Shown here: positions 21,491 through 32,202 of the stretch, in pieces
How positions within the stretch are numbered: the stretch's first letter is position 1
Layout: every line of letters starts with the position of its first letter
Assembly: GCA_001566295.1 (NCBI GenBank)
Contig: KQ964264.1
Coordinates: forward strand, 248,001 to 312,000
Direction of reading: 5' to 3'
DNA: 64,000 nucleotides
From: Microdochium bolleyi
Taxonomy: Eukaryota > Ascomycota > Sordariomycetes > Xylariales > Microdochiaceae
Translations under genes and position numbers: made by a program
The notes under the pieces: model-generated
What the model was told of the DNA's origin: nothing
The model's database searches: none
Seen by the model: only the letters and a program-made list of their open reading frames with translations

Positions 21491-23506
21491 ATGGCGGATG
21501 GCAACCCCGAGAAGGACCTGGCAAAGCCAGTCGATGACTATCACCTGGACAGCGATGGCGATGGTGCCGCAACCACTCCCCTGGCTGCCGACTGGACAAA
21601 GGAGGAGGAGACTCGGGCGAGGCTCAAGTGTGCAAACCTCTGGCGCATCCCACGCTACTACGATGTGCTGACCTGGCCGTTCTGCACTTCCATAGGCTCG
21701 ACTTCATCCTTATCCCGCTGCTGATCCTCGGATTCTTCTGCCTCCGTAAGCGGCCACAGATGCAACCCTCTCGCAAACTGGACAATTACTGACCAGTGTT
21801 CACACTGCGACAGAGCTCGACCGCGGCAACATCGCCAACGCTATCACGGACACGATGCTGCAGGACATCGGCATCAGCCAGTTCCAGTTCAACATCGGCC
21901 AGCAGCTGCTCTCGCTCGGCATCGTGCTCTTCGAGATCCCGTCCAACATGGTGCTCTACCGCGTCGGTCCGGGGAAATGGCTGACGCTGCAGCTCTTCTT
22001 GTTCGGCCTCGTTAGCACCTTCCAGGCCTGGCAGACCAACTACACGGGCTACCTCGTCACGCGCTTCCTCCTGGGCGTCACCGAGTCAGGGTACATACCG
22101 GGTGGCCTGTGGACGCTGTCGACGTGGTACACGCGCCGCGAGACCGCCACGCGGGTCATGCTCTTCTTCTTCGGGAACCAGCTGGGCCAGGCGTCCGCCA
22201 AGCTCATTGCGTACGGTATCCTACATATGCGCGGCGTCGCCGGCCAGCCCGGCTGGTTCTGGCTGTTTGTCATCATGGGCGGGTTCACGATCCTCAGCGG
22301 TGTCGTGCTGGGCTTCTGCCTCCCGGACTCCCTGCGGAACCCGCACTCGACGTTCCTCCCGCGCGCGAGGATCTTCAGCGACAGGGAGATCTATATCCTC
22401 CGCGCGCGCGTGAATCTGGATGACCCCGACAAGGAGAACACGAAGGAGCACATCCCCCTTAGTGCGTTCAAGCAGGCGGTATGTATCTTAGTTCTCCCCG
22501 TGCTCGTTTCCTTGCTGTTGTTTCCTCGAGTAGGCAACTCAACTGGCTTGGTCTTGTCTCTCGCACTGCCCCCATCTCAAAGAACCTTCTTTTCGTTTTT
22601 CGACGTCAATGGCTGACGACATGGTCTCTACATTCGTTACATAGGTCAAGAACTGGCGCCTCTGGGTTCACGTCTGCATCACGCTCGGCAACAACGGGCC
22701 CTTCCGCGGCTTCGACACGTACGCCCCAACCATCATCCGGAGCTTCGGGTTCGAGGGCTTGCAGAGCAACGCCCTCGCTGCGGTCGGTCTATTTCTGCAG
22801 ATCCCGGTCTCGTACCTGTTCAGCTGGATATCTGATCGTTTGTAAGAGCCCCCTCTCCACCCTCTCCACCCTCCCCACGGCCAGCTGCAAATACTCCACG
22901 CGCCTCCGAGTGGTTCGTGAAATGCATTCCCCGTGACTACATGGCTAACCATTCATCCCCAAACACAGCGACAAGAGAGGCGAGACCGTCATGGTCGCCC
23001 TGAGCATGCACATGCTCGGCTACATCTTCAACCGAGGCTTCACCGAGCTGAGCAGCGCCCTCAAGGGCGTGCGTTTCTTTGGCGTCGTGTGGACCCAGAC
23101 GTTCGCCAACATGCCGCACCCGCTCAACATCGCGTGGATGTCCCTCGCGTGCAGGAACCCCGAGGAGCGGTCCCTGGCGATGGCAATGTGAGTCCCTCCC
23201 CCCCTCTGCTCTTCCTTCCCCTACAAGTGGTGGTGAATTCTCGCACGGGGTGGACAGGGGCCCGGTGGAATCGAAGAGTGAGAAGTGCTAACACAATGGG
23301 CGGGTGGCCCACGCAGGATCATCATGAGCGCAAATATCGGCGCCATCTACGGCGCCCAGCTGTTCCAGGAGGACGACAAGCCACTGTACCGCAGAGCTTT
23401 CAACGTCAACATCGGGCTCATCGCCCTCGCGCTGGCTCTCGCGCTGTTCAGGTGGGGCTTCGACTTGTATCAAAAGAAGAAGAGAGGCGTTCTGGCAAGC
23501 AACTAG
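21491..23506 (+). CDS. MFS transporter, anion:cation symporter family, 485 aa, six exons
   Basis: Exons 21491-21627, 21696-21745, 21814-22478, 22645-22841, 22969-23187 and 23317-23506. All five introns have GT/AG ends and most have a CTAAC or CTGAC branch site; the joined frame is 486 codons. The ACS signature is assembled across introns 1 and 2 (KLDFILIP ... FCLQLDRGNIANA). Typical family segments follow: FEIPSNMVLYRVGP, RFLLGVTESGYIPG, FFGNQLGQASAK, NNGPFRGFDTYAP, SANIGAIYGAQLF. About twelve membrane segments are expected, in the plasma membrane, moving an organic anion with protons. It is a distinct subgroup from the carrier at 13329, which has one intron, so the pair is not a recent duplication. 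It diverges from the DUF3604 hydrolase. Confidence 0.9.
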
Positions 23507-25119
23507 CTCTAGTGGAAAACAGTTGCTGGGTAGTCTGAGAGCGTGTGCGCATCGTTTTAGCATGGAATGCCTGGGAATAGGATCCGCATCCGGGTCCTGT
23601 CTGTCCTCGGACTAAGTGGAGCAGTATAGATGCGCTTCCGCCGCCACAAGCACATCCCTGGCAGGCCTGCCGGCTGTTTGCTGCTCAGTGGAGAACGAGC
23701 TGTCCGAGTAATGGCCAAACTATCATCGGTACCATTTTGACTCCGTGTAGTGGTACCTCGCTTATTCTCACCCATGCTGGATGTCAGCCCAGGTCAGTGC
23801 AGGGTCATGTGCCATACTCACAGCCATCTTCAAGTGTAATCTCCCCACGCTCTTCCCTCTTGGTAGGACTTGATCTGTCTGACAACGAACGAGAGTGCAA
23901 AAGTCGTAAGGCTGCCCAAATCCGAGGTTGTCCTGCCAAAGGTTCCGGTCTTCGCGCCAATCGGTTTCTTTCTCTATAATAAGAGTGTCATAATCTTAGA
24001 GCCTCGGCTTGAACCGTGTCTTGGCATCTCTTGGCACGTTATCTCGTGAAGTTGACTCTTCTCCCAGCGGAGGTACTGGCCCACCCCAAGAAGATGCACT
24101 ACTATCCACGACGTCAACTTGTTGAGGAAGCGCAGTGGGCGGCGAGACTATGCTACCGCCAAAAGTATAGAATGCATGAGTGCTCCCCGGAGAATGTGAA
24201 TCACAGGGCGGCGTCGCCGACCAGTGCGAGGAGCTCGTGGGGTATATGCTCCAAGACTTAGCAAGTTTTGCTCCGTTGTCCGTGCGTTAGTCCAGTGACA
24301 AAGTATTTCCCCATCGAGGATATGTAACATAGTCTCGCTGGCGCCTAGAGACTGAGCCAAGAGCCCGGTCTGACGAGATCCCGCGTTGGGGCTGATGGAA
24401 GACCACCAATCACGCTTCTCAATGTCCTACCGTGGGGTCGGCCGCCGAGAAGGGGCTGCTTATATGTGGACCCTCAACTCAAAGTCCGCGGGCTTGTGGG
24501 ATGACCGTGAGATCAGACCTGTGGAACTACTCTGTTAGCATGCTATTCAAAATCGGCACAGTCACATGCTACATCTGTTAAGACACAGGGGAGCTGTGCA
24601 ACATGGCCACCAGAGTATCACGATGTGAATGCCGCATTTTCCCGACACATGGGTGCGCCAGTATGAAAATCAACTCTAAGCCCGCTGTTCCCCGAAAAGC
24701 CCGCGATGGTTTTACTCAGAGCCCTAGAATAGTCAAGGGCAGGACACATCTTGCACTTAGATCAGGGTACGGCCATTCGGTCTTCCTCGGTATCCCCTGA
24801 GGATACGGTGTGTTTGGCACGTTGGTCAGCCTGGAAGTCTCATATAGAAGTCCACTTCGGAACTCTATCTCCACGATAGCCCAGCTGACCCTCATCCCTG
24901 ATCCGTAAAGCGCAGCGACGCTGCCAAGATTTCCTACCCAGCAAAGATTCTCTGTCAACGCAGCCTGATTGGAGGGACTGCATCATGTCCACCATGACAG
25001 CTTCTGTGAGTCCTTACCGATGGCTGTAAACGGGTATCGTGAGGTTCTGGACATTGCATTACACAGTTTTGCGTGACTTCTCGTCGCTGAATGAAGGCCC
25101 AAGCTCGAGTCCTAACGTC
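23507..25119. other. Gene-free stretch
   Basis: No convincing gene. A small frame of 65 codons at 24603-24800 starts with ATG and follows a TATA-like CTTATATG at about 24459, but its composition is not distinctive. The short inverted pair GGTACCA/TGGTACC lies near 23728-23757. Confidence 0.4.
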
Positions 25120-25127
25120 TATATAAA
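25120..25127 (+). promoter_or_regulatory. TATA box of the first six-cysteine secreted protein
   Basis: TATATAAA, 129 bases before the ATG at 25256. Confidence 0.55.
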
Positions 25128-25255
25128 CCACGCTCGGCCCAGGCGATCAATGCTTATCGACCAGCTTTTTGTCCCAGACAACCCAACTCAACCAACGCTC
25201 CTACCACTCACACGCCTTCACATTTTCCCTCAAATCCTTACACTACACCGCCAAC

Positions 25256-25744
25256 ATGAAGCCCAGCACCATCCTTATCGGCACCGCCGCCCTCCTCAGC
25301 GGCACTGCCTCTGCCAACTACGAATGCTGGTGGGGCGGCGCGTTGGCCCTGACCGGGACCGTCAAGTATCACGCCGAGCGCGCCTGCAAGGGCTACGACG
25401 GCAAGAAGGGCGCCTTCCAGGGCTGGTTCGCGCCCGGGGAGTCGCGCAAGGTCTGCGTCAACAACCTCGCGGAGCGCATCGCGTTCGAGGTCGTCAATGA
25501 GAACAGAAACCAGGGGTTCGACCTCGACGACAACGACTGCTACAAGGAGTTCGAAGAGCTCGTCGACAAGTGCACCCGCAAGTGGCAGGGCATCGGCGAC
25601 TTCACCAATGGCGGCCGCGGCAGCACGTCGGGCTGGTTCTTCAAGTAGGAATCTCCAGCACATTGTTTTTTTCGGAATTGTCAGAGCGGCTGTGCTAATG
25701 AATCATGTCACAGGGCTGATCCTAATGGACCTGGCAACTGCTAA
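25256..25744 (+). CDS. Small secreted six-cysteine protein (139 aa, two exons)
   Basis: Exons 25256-25644 and 25714-25744, with a 69-nt intron, GTAGGA donor, CTAAT branch site and CACAG acceptor. Read without splicing the frame would stop at 25648 and lose the last cysteine; splicing adds ADPNGPGNC. The N-terminus (about 20 residues, cut after TASA) is a secretion signal. The mature protein of about 119 residues has Cys at 24, 44, 67, 95, 106 and 139, suggesting three disulfides. It has no transmembrane segment or known enzyme motif. Size, signal peptide and even cysteine number fit apoplastic effector-like or antimicrobial proteins of plant-associated fungi; the role is inferred. A second secreted protein of this general type lies at 42567. 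Confidence 0.8.
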
Positions 25745-27622
25745 GCCTGGCAACTGGAAGGTACACTGGCCGAGGATCTTCCTTCTCGGCCGTTCCAGAG
25801 CTCCATTACGAGAGGACGAGATAGTATCCATACATTGCGGAAGGGTTATCTGCCTAGAATTGTTAAAGAGTACTGCGCCGTAGTAGACAAGCAGAATCAC
25901 GGATAAATAGCCTCTTTCTAGGTCGGCTACATGACCACAAAACAGAACCCGCCCATGTCAGCCAGCGGTATTGCTAAAATGGTAGTGTATGTTTGTACAT
26001 ATGGCAAGATTAGCAATACACCTTCCGACATATGCGGAGCTATGCCTTTTGAAATCCCTACGGTTGTGACGTGTCTGACTTTCGCAATGCTCGAAGCAGC
26101 CTATTACTAAGACCTTATATCACGTAACAATACGTTTTATGCGCATAAGTATTTAGCTACCCTCGTTGGTATTCGCAGTGGCGGAGCTGTTGGCAGAGAG
26201 GCGCCGTTAGTGTCACCATGCGGCTCCGACGCTGTAGAATCTGCACCGCCGTCGTCGTGAGGCGGACACCATACTGTATGCCAAGTCCGTCGATGAGCTG
26301 CCCAGACCCTCACCATGAAATGATACGACCACTGTCCACCAATCATATAGGAACGCATGTGACCAGCGCTTACTTTTGCTCCAGATGCACAACAAATCAC
26401 CCTCGGCACGTCTTTCACTTCTGCTTCAGAAAATACGTGTCCGCAGGGTTAGCTCGGAAGATGGATGACCCTTGCCGGACCAGATCATGGGGTAAACCAT
26501 ACTAATCTCGTGATAGAGATTGCGGAGCAAACTACCTACAAGGCTCAGTCTGGGTATTCCTGGGTCGAACAATCCCAAACTGGTGTTGCCTGGGACCCAT
26601 TGTAGGCTTATGTCAGGGGGTGTTCGCTTGCCTCTTGCCTCTTGCCTCTTGCTTCTGCGGCGTGGAGCAACTTTTTCAAGAAGAATCCGGGAATCAATAT
26701 CTCAGAAATACAATAGCAGACACGCTTCTACGTTATGCTTTTGTTTTGTGAGACTGCTTACACACATGCCGGAAAGGACATCAGGCAGGGAGGATGAGTG
26801 CGGAACCATTCTCCCCATCCTCCGCTATGCTCAGTGGATACCGAAGTTCGCGTGGAGAAAGGTCAGGCGAATCAGGCTGTACCTGCTGCATCTGCCTGCC
26901 GACGAATGAAGCATCTTCACCAGCTCAGCTCGTCTGCCAGGCAGGGCAGTGAACGCCGGCTCGGGACCCCCACACGCAGCTGCGTTCACGGGGTATAGGT
27001 GCGGAGGTGCCTTGCAAAAAAACTCGCCTGGCGCTAGATGACGATCCCTGTCGACAGCTGGGGAGCAAAGTTTCTCGAAAGTCTCCGCTAGCTAGAGAAA
27101 TCCCGCTCGCATTTCCTATTGTGTGGTTTCAGGGGTTTGAAGTTAGTATTAAGTAGTTGTCTACTTGAGCTGTTACATAACAGGGCTCTCGCGCCAGCTG
27201 TTCCGACAATGGGGCTAGGTGAACTCTTTTGAAAGACACTTCCGTAAGTAGAACGGGACGAGCTGGAATGTGGGGGGGGGACGGCAGCCGCTGACTGGTG
27301 GTTGGTGTTCATTGGATCGGTGGATGGAACAGTTCTCGTAGTGAAGGGTAACCATACCGGAAAGGGTCAAGACTTGATTCTCATAATGTCTTGACGCAGG
27401 AGCCGCTAGTACAAGTAGGCTTCGTCCGTGTCGACGAGGGGTAATTATGCGGCTTGTCATATCCAGGAAGGTCTGCCGCATTAAGGAAGTCAATCAAGCA
27501 GGTTTTCGTCATCTCTGTCAGCATTAAAGTCGACCGCCTTCGTGTCGCGTCAAGCCCAACGACGTTCGAGCACTTTGTTTCTTCAACGACCGACCACAGC
27601 TTGCACCATTCCCAGTGTTGCC
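25745..27622. other. Gene-free stretch
   Basis: No gene is supported. It contains a short direct repeat of the 7-mer CTTGCCT (about four units) at 26629-26656 and a G-run at 27271-27279. The last part is the promoter of the sulfotransferase-like gene. Confidence 0.4.
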
Positions 27623-28808
27623 ATGTCGAGAGACCAGGAACTACCGCTACACGTCAAGGACGCTGCAGTCGGCACCTCGTCGGCAGCAGCCAGCGGCGAT
27701 GCGAGGGCGTTGTTCTTCGGCGCCGGCAGCGCGCGGACACTGCCGATGAAGGTCATTGTGTGCGGGCTGGGACGGACAGGAACAGCCAGTGAGTCGTATC
27801 TTCATCCGATGCTCTAATCTTTCTTTCTCCCTCATGACGCGCACGCTGACGTCACTACGACCCAGGCATGCAAGTCGCCCTCGGTATCCTCGGGATCCCG
27901 ACGTACCACGCCTTCAACCTTTGGGAGGACTCGCTCGAGCACATCCAGCTCTGGGACCGCGCATATGACGCCAAGTACAACAACAGCGACCGCGGCTCCG
28001 GCGGCGCGAGCGCGGCGATGCTCACCCGCAACGAGTTCGACGAGATCCTCGGCAGCTACGCGGGCGTCGTCGACGTGCCCGGCGCCTTCTTCGGCGCGGA
28101 GCTCGCGGCGCTGTACCCGGGCGCCAAGTGCATCGTGCTGAACCGCGACCCGGAGTCCTGGTTCGAGTCGTGCCGCGCCACGTTCCGCCGCCCGCAGGAC
28201 CGCTGGCGCAACCTCGTGGTACGGTGGCTCGTCATGCTCTGGGACCCGCGCGTGCAGGCGCTCGCGCGGAACCTGGACAAGAAGCAGCGGGACGTGTGGC
28301 GCTTCGAGTGGTCCGACGCGGACGCGCGCGAGAAGGCGCTCGCGTTCTTTGAGGGGTACTATGCCGAGTGCCGGGCACGGATCGACGAGCAGAGAAGGAT
28401 CGAGTTCAGGGTGCAGGATGGCTGGGGGCCACTGTGCGAGTTCCTGGGTGTGGATGTGCCGACTGTCGTTGGTGACGATGGGGTCAGGAGGGAGATTCCG
28501 TTTCCGAGGTATGTGGTATTCCCTGATCCGGCAGCTGTCGTGTTCGATGGTGGTGTGCTCGACCTCGTCACAGTTCTGACCATGTGTGGCACCCGCCGAA
28601 TAGGACCAACGAAAGGGGCAGCTTGCTCAAAACCCGCGACAAGCGCTCGGCCCCGTGGCTCCGGCAGGCCCGGTGGGATTGGATCACCAGGATCGGGCTG
28701 TTCGCTGCAGCGGGCCAGGCTGCGTTCCTGACTCGGTTGTACTGGCTTCCGTGGACGACACGGCTGCTGTATTCGGCGTGGTATGTCCTGAGCGGTGTCA
28801 AGCGTTGA
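27623..28808 (+). CDS. P-loop sulfotransferase-like protein with C-terminal hydrophobic tail (347 aa, three exons)
   Basis: Exons 27623-27788, 27866-28508 and 28574-28808, joined at phase 1 and phase 2 introns; 348 codons. The P-loop GLGRTGT (residues 48-54) binds the PAPS 5'-phosphosulfate in sulfotransferases, and LNRDPESWFESC corresponds to the 3'-phosphate-binding block. This is the fungal Sulfotransfer_4-type family, often misannotated as an NAD-dependent epimerase. The last exon gives a Trp/Arg-rich tail with one hydrophobic segment (about residues 305-340), so the enzyme may be membrane-attached. Reading past the second intron would instead end at 28731 with poor sequence, so splicing is preferred. 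The acceptor substrate is unknown. Confidence 0.82.
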
Positions 28809-29108
28809 GCGCGGCAGCATGCACGTGGGATTGGCCTCATTGATAGAATGCCGACAGAAGATCGGCAATATCCAGCTCGATCATAGCCGAGGCGGATGCG
28901 GTAGATGTGAATAGGCAGCTCAAACATGTTATGAAGTAGAAACTGCCCTTCATCAGTGAGCGATACTGATTACCAGGTATCAAGTTAAGCACGCTTCAGA
29001 GCTGCCTTAGAACGGTCTCAATATGGCTTGGACCTGCAGACTTGAATGCAACTGTTGATTCGCGAGAACGCGAACGCTTTTGCCTCTTCAAGCTTATCCC
29101 AGAGAGTC

Positions 29109-30969
29109 TTAGAACCGCAGCTGCTCAATCATCTCGTCCGAGTTGATGAATGCACATCGCTCCTTCAACCTCTGCGCCTTGATGGCCTCGGTCGCATGCG
29201 GCCCATCGAAAGCCGACAACCCTTCCTTCGCGCCGCCCACGACAAAGACATACGCCTCCCCGTCCGGCCCATCCGGGAAAGCCCTCTCGAACCCTTGGAA
29301 AGTATCATGCTGCTTGCCCGCGCCGCACGATGGAGGGGGAGACGCAGACGACCCTCCTGGCCTGCCCGTCGCGGCAAAAGTCGACCACGACCTCGACCCG
29401 CGGCTCCTGAGCGCGTAGTCCGCCGGCGTCGGGGCGAACGGGTAGCCGTTGACGTCGTAGTGGCTGAGGTTGCCGAAGATGTACGCGAACTCGGACGTGT
29501 GCACGGGGCCCCAGCCGGTCTTGTTGCTGACCACCTCCAGCGCGGGCGCGAGGACCGTCTGGTTCCAGTCGTACAGGTACACGTCGCCCCCGTTGGCCGC
29601 GGTGACCTGCTGCCCGAACCACGTCGGCTGGCAGGTCATCAGGATGTCCCGGAAGATGCGCGCCGCGCGGAAGAACTCGGCCGACAGGTCGCCGTTGCTG
29701 TTCCGCGAGGCGGCCTCGAACTCGGACACGGGATACAGGCCGAGCAGGGTGTTGATGTTCTCGGGCGTGACGTAGGGGATGTAGTCGGAGATGAAGCTGT
29801 GCGTGTCCTCTGCCGTCGCGATGCTGCTGTCGGTGTAGTAGTCGACATCCGCATCGCACCATCCGATCATGGTGGTGACGTGCGTCGCGAGGCGGTGCTC
29901 GCGGGAGAGCTGCGAGGGCGGCGCGGGCAGGAAGTCGCCGTCCACGACGGGCAGCCAGATGTCGCCGATGTTGTGCGCAATGTCGGCCACGTACGTGTCG
30001 AGCGAGGCCTGGAGCAGCTTCTGCGTGTCGAGCCCGCGCAGGCAGGACACCGTCTCGGCGGAATGCAAGCTGGTGGAGTTGCAGCCGACGGCGTCGACGA
30101 GGAGCTGCATCGCGTCAATGGTGAAGTTGCCCGTGATGCCGGGTTCGAGGGCTTGGCTTTCGCAGATGCCCTGCTGGAAGGGCACTGGCTTCGTGCCGCC
30201 GTATGCCATGATCTGCATCCCCACTGCGAGGCCGCCCGAGGACTGGCCGAAGATGGTGATCTTGCTGCCGTCGCCGCCGAAGGCTGCAATGTTATCGCGC
30301 ACCCACTCGATGGCCAGGCGTTGGTCGCGGAGGCCGGCGTTCTCGGAGCCTTCCGATTCGAGAGCATCAGACTGGGCAAATCCAAAGACTGTGTGTTGCT
30401 AAAATTAGCCAAGTCCTGATATCTGAAATTGGATGAACCCTTGAAAAAGGGAACCCACAGCCCATGCGGTAGTTCATGGCGACATGCATCACCGGCAGCC
30501 CGTTGGCGACAGACTCGAGGATCATCCCATCGGGGCTCGTCGTCGGCTCCCCGTTGGACCCGGACCAGAAGCTGCCGCCATGGATGAACACCAACACAGG
30601 CAGCCGCTGATCAGGCGTGGTACCCTTCGGCCGTGCGACGTTGAGGTTGAGGCAGTCCTCCGAGACCCGCGTGATGTTGCCCAGCATGAGCGGCGGGGAA
30701 GACACGCCGAGCGCTTGGGGACACGCCGGGCCATAGGAAGTCGCCTCGACCGTACTGCCTCTGGCAGGAGTAGCCGGGCGGGCGGGCTTGAAGCGGTGCT
30801 CACCGCTCGTGTCTTGGCCGTACGGGATGTTGAGGAAGACCTCGATCCCGTTGCGCTCGAGGCCTTGGTACGTGACATCGCGGGCCGGGTCTGTGACGCA
30901 GGGGCTGGTGCTGGCAGCAGCAGCAACCAAGCCGCTCGCTAGGAGGAGCTGTTTCGTGAAGCGCCTCAT
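29109..30969 (-). CDS. Secreted type-B carboxylesterase (596 aa, two exons)
   Basis: Exons 30969-30459 and 30388-29109 on the minus strand; the 70-nt intron falls inside the conserved NYRMGFFGFAQS block. A signal peptide (MRRFTKQLLLASGLVAAAAS) directs secretion. Family landmarks: SEDCLNLNVARP, VFIHGGSFWSG (oxyanion hole), AGLRDQRLAIEWVRDNI, nucleophile elbow GQSSG with Ser219, and VHTSEFAYIFG, where the catalytic His is expected. Alpha/beta hydrolases of this family cleave ester bonds of lipids, feruloyl or other esters; the substrate is not evident. Several N-glycosylation sequons are present. The C-terminus is complete. Confidence 0.88.
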
Positions 30970-31511
30970 GGTTATGGTGGAATGCCCGGTTACGGCGTTC
31001 GCTCTGCACTTTCTTTGACCTTGGGTAGAGCCGAGTGTCAGTGAGGGGCAACAAGACTGAGTGGCACAGGAGAGGAGGGCTCTTTGTTTATTGATGTTGG
31101 GAGGGATGCGGTGTGAAAGGCACCATTGATTATCGTGCCGTGTCTTAGGCCATTGACGTATGTCTTGCACCCCCATTGTCCGGCTTTCCCCTCTTTTCTC
31201 CGCAGCGGTCCGGCGACCGGCAGGTGTAAGATTGCTTGGCTATCACCTTCCTCTTTCGTCCTGACCAGGCCTCTGTGTCAAGGTGGCGCGTTGAGCGCGA
31301 GGCAACTTTCAGATATGAGTTGAATTAGAAGCAACGATTTGAGCTACGCAGCTGTGTACTACGACATTGCAAGCTGTCTCTAAGAACAATATATCTCGCA
31401 ACAGCTCTCGCCACTTTTGTTCAATCTTGGTGCGCTTGGTTCCGCTAACATATGTCATCGGTGCCGGACTGGTCCAGTACCCGACATCTTCTTGAGCAAT
31501 TACGCGGTTTG
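30970..31511. other. Upstream region of the esterase
   Basis: The promoter and leader of the minus-strand esterase. I see no other gene. Confidence 0.4.
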
Positions 31512-31952
31512 CTATTCGTTCGCACCCCGCTTGACGAGCTCATCACATTTGCCCTGATCCTTTTCATTGTGAGCTGCCATCAAAGGCGTGACACCACTCT
31601 TGTCGCTGGCGTTGGTATTTGCACCGGCTTTGATCAAAAGATCAACAACCTTCCAGCTCACACGATCGCGATAGCCGATGCGATCACAAAGTACTATGAG
31701 TGCTTTTTGGCCTGTCCGGGAGCTGGCTTGGGAGGAATTGGCCCCGTGCTCAAGCAGAAACTTGAGCGTCGGATGCAGCCTCCACGGGATGCTGTCGTCC
31801 TTGCAATGGGAGCGACTCGTTGCTGCTGAGAGCAGGGGAAAGAGACTGGCATTTTCCGGCTCATTGACACGCGCCCCCGCCTTCAGAAGTACATCCATGA
31901 CGGGCGTGCAATGCGAAGCCGTGGCGAAGGTCAGTGGTGAGTGTGGAGGCAG
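31512..31952 (-). pseudogene. Ankyrin-repeat gene relic
   Basis: A minus-strand frame with about three ankyrin-like units: VLLKAGARVNEP, LKFLLEHGANSS, LLIKAGANTNASDKSGVTPLMAA. It begins after an in-frame TAA at 31953-31955, across which a TASHCTPV-like reading continues, and stops right after the KRGANE end of a repeat. There is no start codon context and only a fragment remains, directly downstream of the TAP-type hydrolase gene. It is probably the remnant of a longer ankyrin protein. Confidence 0.5.
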
Positions 31953-32202
31953 TTATCCAGAGGTCCCCTGCACTTGTGAATGGTCAGACGAGCAATGACA
32001 TTGCGCTGTACTCCCCCACGTCCAATGTCGTGTAAGCTGGAAGCGAAGATACAAATTGTCCAAAATATTTGCCTGCTACATTGCGACTACATCGATACTA
32101 GTTTCTGCAGACGGCAGGTAGCCATTGGTTGTCGGCGATCTTTCCTATGCAAACCCCGCCGCTCACGCCTGGCGGTGCCGACACTCGTGCTCCCCCGATT
32201 TC

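Noticed and set aside
26629..26656. CTTGCCT repeats as a possible regulatory array
   Set aside because: Only about four short, head-to-tail units with no gene within 900 bases; an ordinary microsatellite-like repeat.
29046..30419. A 457-codon open frame on the plus strand
   Set aside because: It is the shadow of the carboxylesterase read backwards. It is His/Arg/Val-rich, and the minus strand carries all family motifs and the splice site.
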